Shown: in pieces, positions 61,523-64,000 of the stretch
How the letters are laid out: the number at the start of each line of letters is the position of its first letter
How positions within the stretch are numbered: position 1 is the first letter of the stretch
NCBI GenBank assembly: GCA_963575745.1
Contig: CAUYUJ010020699.1
Span: forward strand, 50,001 to 114,000
DNA: 64,000 nt
Reading direction: 5' to 3'
Source: Prorocentrum cordatum
Lineage: Eukaryota; Sar; Dinophyceae; Prorocentrales; Prorocentraceae
Position numbers and translations under genes: made by a program
The notes under the pieces: generated by a model
The model's database searches: none
What the model saw: the letters and a program-made list of their open reading frames with translations, nothing else
Told to the model about the DNA's origin: nothing

Positions 61523-63530
61523 TTCCAGACATTGCTACGGACAGCGCCACGCGGCCGGTCATTCGGACGTATTGCAGCACTTTCTTGTATAGATGAGTTT
61601 TCCCCGTCCCCGCGGGGCCATCTACGTAGTGGATGGTGGGCCCCTCTGCGGTAGTACAGCTGTCCACGGACCGCATGATTGCCTGAAACACAGCCTGTTG
61701 TTCGGCGTTAAGGAGGAGATGGTCGCACGCAGCCTTTTCCTGGGCCAGTTGCTCGGGCGAGCGAAGTTCCGCGTTGTATTCATTCTCTTGTCTTTCAGAC
61801 TCCGTGAGATCCGAAGCTCCGCAGGGCGGAGGGACGCCCATGGCGACCAGGGACATGTTGTATCGTGCGAGGGCTTCTTGTACCAACCGGTGCACGGCGG
61901 CCGGCATTGCCTCTCGGTGGCGCGCTGACAATATTCCCAGGCAGGAGGCCCAAAGGTTGCAACGGTCGCGGACATCCACCCATACCAGTGTTTCGGCGAA
62001 TAGGTCAGTAAGGCTTGAGAGGCTGGTGCAGATTGATGCGCTTTCCCAGAGCATTGCAAGAGTTCCCATGTCGTCGCGCAGGACTCCGAGCTCCCGAGCG
62101 CGGTGCTGGAATGTTGGAAGCGCGCCAGGGCCAGCGGATGCCGCCCAGGACGACGCTTGCGCGCCGGTGACGTGCAAGAGGAGGAGGCGCAAGTAATACA
62201 GCTCTCCGCAGCCGGGCTTCACGTGCATCAATCGGCCGACGACGTCCCGTCGACGCGCTGCTTTCGCTCGGGGTTTCCAGGAGTGGGCATTTGAATCCCA
62301 GGTGAAGTACGCTGGTACTTCAGGGCATCGAACAGTTCGCGCTTTCTCTGCCCAAGGCTCGTCGATGGCAGCCGTGGAAGCATTCAAGGAAAACCAGGCC
62401 TCCAATTTGGTGTCAGTTGTAAGTGCTCGGTGCACGCGTTCGCCCTCCTGGCCGACCTCGAACTGGACCCGCTGCTCCAGAGGAAGGTGCACGGGGAGCC
62501 TTTCCACCACGTGTGATTTCCCATGCAGTTCGTACCCGAGGAGTCTCCAGGCGGCTCCAGGTGCCCCTATGTAACGTGAGTCGAGATACTCTTTCACTTC
62601 ATCTCGGCAGCGTTCGATGCAAGCACGGTCGGGGCCGTTGTAGGAATATTTATACAAGTATTTGACGGCCTTAAGGGACGTACAAATTTCGACGTTGATA
62701 TGGCACTCGCGCCGTTCAAGGATGTGCACATTGTGGGGAACAACGCTCCTGGAGTCGAGAAGACCGCCTTTCGCAGTGACAAGCGGGTACTTCTCACGAC
62801 GCCTGTACAAAGGGTAGCCGTTAACATTGGCACAGGTGTCATTGTTCCATTGTTTCGGATAGTGCTTGGAACACGCGCCGTCTTTCATGCAAGGGCAGGC
62901 CGGGTTGAGGAGCCCACGGGGGCCGTGGACCATGTGACGTTCGACGAGCTCGTAAAGATGAGGCTGGGGGGCAGGATCGGGAAGCTCGGCAGACACGAGC
63001 CGGTCGATTTGGGCCGGGGTGCGTGGTTTATCGGCCTCGACGAGGATGAGGAGGAGATGGACATGTGGGAGGCCTCGTTTCTGGAATTCGACGACGTACG
63101 TCCACGCGAGAGCCTTTCCGAGGACGTGTTCAACAGTCAGAACTGTCAGAAGCACTTTGAGTTTGGCGTGGAACACTCTGGCAACCAGGTCTGGGCGGTC
63201 TTGAGGCTGCTCGCCAGGCCGAAGATTTGCAGTAATCTCGGGCCCTTTGGGATTCGCGGTGCAGGTGATGAAGGAATCGGGGCGCCCGAATCGCGCCACG
63301 AGGCTCATGGCGTCGAGGTATAACTGATGAAGTGCTCGGGGGCCGCCTCCGAAGCTTGCAGGCAAAATGACTGGCGTGCCCGGGAGAGGTTGCGGCACGT
63401 TTGGCGGTTCTTCGGCACGGGCCTCGGACGGTGCAGGTGCAGCACATGAGTGAGCTGTTGGTTTGCGTGTATCCGCAGATGTAGACAGCATGGGCATGTC
63501 GTGTGAAGGGGCCTCCGCGAGGTAATCCAT
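61311..63530 (-). CDS. Helitron Rep endonuclease plus helicase N-terminal half
   Basis: 739 aa. Rep motif 1 FITCTANPKGPE (about 87-98), HUH motif GLPHVHLLLIL (His156, His158), a Cys-rich block (CPCMKDGACSKHYP) and the tyrosine motif KYLYKYSYNG (290-299). Near residue 655 comes Walker A DGPAGTGKTHLYKKVL and then SGIAALLPPGGRTAHSRFKVP. Rep nicks and joins single strands during rolling-circle transposition. The last about 25 residues after KLLRDCA are out of frame. The ATG at 63530 follows a frame break, so the natural protein starts upstream. Confidence 0.85.
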   Translation of the reverse strand: MDYLAEAPSHDMPMLSTSADTRKPTAHSCAAPAPSEARAEEPPNVPQPLPGTPVILPASFGGGPRALHQLYLDAMSLVARFGRPDSFITCTANPKGPEITANLRPGEQPQDRPDLVARVFHAKLKVLLTVLTVEHVLGKALAWTYVVEFQKRGLPHVHLLLILVEADKPRTPAQIDRLVSAELPDPAPQPHLYELVERHMVHGPRGLLNPACPCMKDGACSKHYPKQWNNDTCANVNGYPLYRRREKYPLVTAKGGLLDSRSVVPHNVHILERRECHINVEICTSLKAVKYLYKYSYNGPDRACIERCRDEVKEYLDSRYIGAPGAAWRLLGYELHGKSHVVERLPVHLPLEQRVQFEVGQEGERVHRALTTDTKLEAWFSLNASTAAIDEPWAEKARTVRCPEVPAYFTWDSNAHSWKPRAKAARRRDVVGRLMHVKPGCGELYYLRLLLLHVTGAQASSWAASAGPGALPTFQHRARELGVLRDDMGTLAMLWESASICTSLSSLTDLFAETLVWVDVRDRCNLWASCLGILSARHREAMPAAVHRLVQEALARYNMSLVAMGVPPPCGASDLTESERQENEYNAELRSPEQLAQEKAACDHLLLNAEQQAVFQAIMRSVDSCTTAEGPTIHYVDGPAGTGKTHLYKKVLQYVRMTGRVALSVAMSGIAALLPPGGRTAHSRFKVPVPIPLDNCKCNISGRSTTAKLLRDCAVGRSPNSVPGHVRGRRPVLARNPRS

Positions 63531-63574
63531 GAGACCTCGGACTCCATGCGCAGCTGGCGCTGGTTACGCACTAT

Positions 63575-64000
63575 TCAATCCAGCCGTGTATTTTCTACCT
63601 TAGCGAAAGCATCCACAATGCACTGTTGGAAAAGCCTTCCGGCCGCGTGCGGGAGCTCTGCCTCCAAGGTGTTGTAAGGCTCGCGCTGCATGAGGCGGAA
63701 CGTGTAGAACTCGGACATGCTGATTTTGCGAGGCTGGCCCGTGCGCGGGTCAGGCAGGGTTTGCAAGGCGCATGAGTAACCGAGTCCACCGTCGACGTGG
63801 ATGAGAGGGTAAGTCAACCGATCAATGTGTTCGGAGAAGTACGACAGTTTGTAAATCCCGGAATGCTCTTGCGTGGAATTACGGTCGTAAACGGAGACGA
63901 AATGTTCTGGCAATGTGCCCTCTCCGACGACCACGTAGGAAACCTCCGCAGACGTTGGCCTGTTGTACGTCCGAGGGTCGCAGCCGGAAGCTTCGGATAA
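63575..64000 (-). CDS. Helitron N-terminal (helitron-like N) domain, partial
   Basis: The frame is open to the right edge: PRTYNRPTSAEVSYVVVGEG, then DRLTYPLIHVDGGLGY, RKISMSEFYTFRLMQRE and AAGRLFQQCIVDAFAKVENTRLD. This is the conserved block preceding Rep in Helitrons. A TGA (63575-63577) and a frame change separate it from the Rep frame. Confidence 0.82.
   Translation of the reverse strand, partial: LSEASGCDPRTYNRPTSAEVSYVVVGEGTLPEHFVSVYDRNSTQEHSGIYKLSYFSEHIDRLTYPLIHVDGGLGYSCALQTLPDPRTGQPRKISMSEFYTFRLMQREPYNTLEAELPHAAGRLFQQCIVDAFAKVENTRLD

Larger units (their letters stand above)
57085..64000 (-). mobile_element. Helitron-like element, 5' part cut by the window edge
   Basis: Read on the minus strand from 64000: Helitron N-terminal domain, HUH Rep endonuclease, Pif1-like helicase in two frames, then after a low-complexity gap an ORF with a cysteine-protease signature. 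Rep plus Pif1 defines Helitrons; accessory cysteine proteases (OTU) are known in some of them. At least three frame breaks (about 63,575, 61,390 and 60,400) make this copy non-autonomous. The inclusion of the 57-58.7 kb ORF in the element is an inference from strand and position. Confidence 0.7.

Overview
The window is almost certainly nuclear DNA of a dinoflagellate. The strongest evidence is a perfect copy of the 22-nt dinoflagellate spliced leader (19256-19277) fused to the 5' end of a LINE. Supporting signs are high GC, very long trinucleotide microsatellites, a candidate intron with GA-AG ends, and several element families that resemble, from memory, those in dinoflagellate genome annotations. 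I cannot fix the genus from sequence alone. No tRNA, rRNA, CRISPR or prokaryotic operon was seen.

Layout. (1) 1-5704 is the 3' part of a tyrosine-recombinase (DIRS/Ngaro-like) retrotransposon. ORF1 carries reverse transcriptase, a C5-methyltransferase-like domain lying between RT motifs B and C, and RNase H. ORF2 (tyrosine recombinase) overlaps it by ATGA. ORF3 starts 2 nt later and encodes an unknown protein with one membrane segment. The element ends in B1-A2-B2 split direct repeats. (2) 5.7-13.6 kb has no gene: TIR elements, minisatellites, a roughly 190-bp satellite, a fold-back element and a 600-bp (TCC)n tract. (3) 13.7-18.8 kb is a decayed copia-like gag/protease relic. (4) 19.25-24.1 kb is a LINE with the spliced-leader relic, ORF1, endonuclease, RT and zinc knuckle, broken by one in-frame TGA and frameshifts. 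It runs into 24.1-29.0 kb, reading frames with a duplicated unknown domain and long acidic repeats. (5) 31.65-35.1 kb is the best host-gene candidate, an alpha/alpha-barrel (six-hairpin glycosidase-like) protein in at least four exons. Its first intron looks like a 144-bp introner with 18-bp inverted termini and a 5-bp target duplication.

(6) 35.73-54.85 kb is the most unusual structure: a roughly 19-kb diverged near-palindrome. Its centre (about 45.5 kb) is an array of eight 65-bp units that are themselves palindromes. Each arm contains a further palindrome (centres about 39.5 and 51.7 kb). Both ends abut (CAT)n on the same strand, as if a fold-back-like element had inserted into a microsatellite. 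No credible gene lies inside it. (7) 55.5-56.3 kb is a tandem array. (8) 57.1-64.0 kb, minus strand, is a broken Helitron (Rep, Pif1-like helicase) followed by an ORF with a Josephin-like cysteine-protease signature.

Most of the sequence is transposon- or repeat-derived; only the 31.65-35.1 kb gene looks like ordinary host coding sequence.
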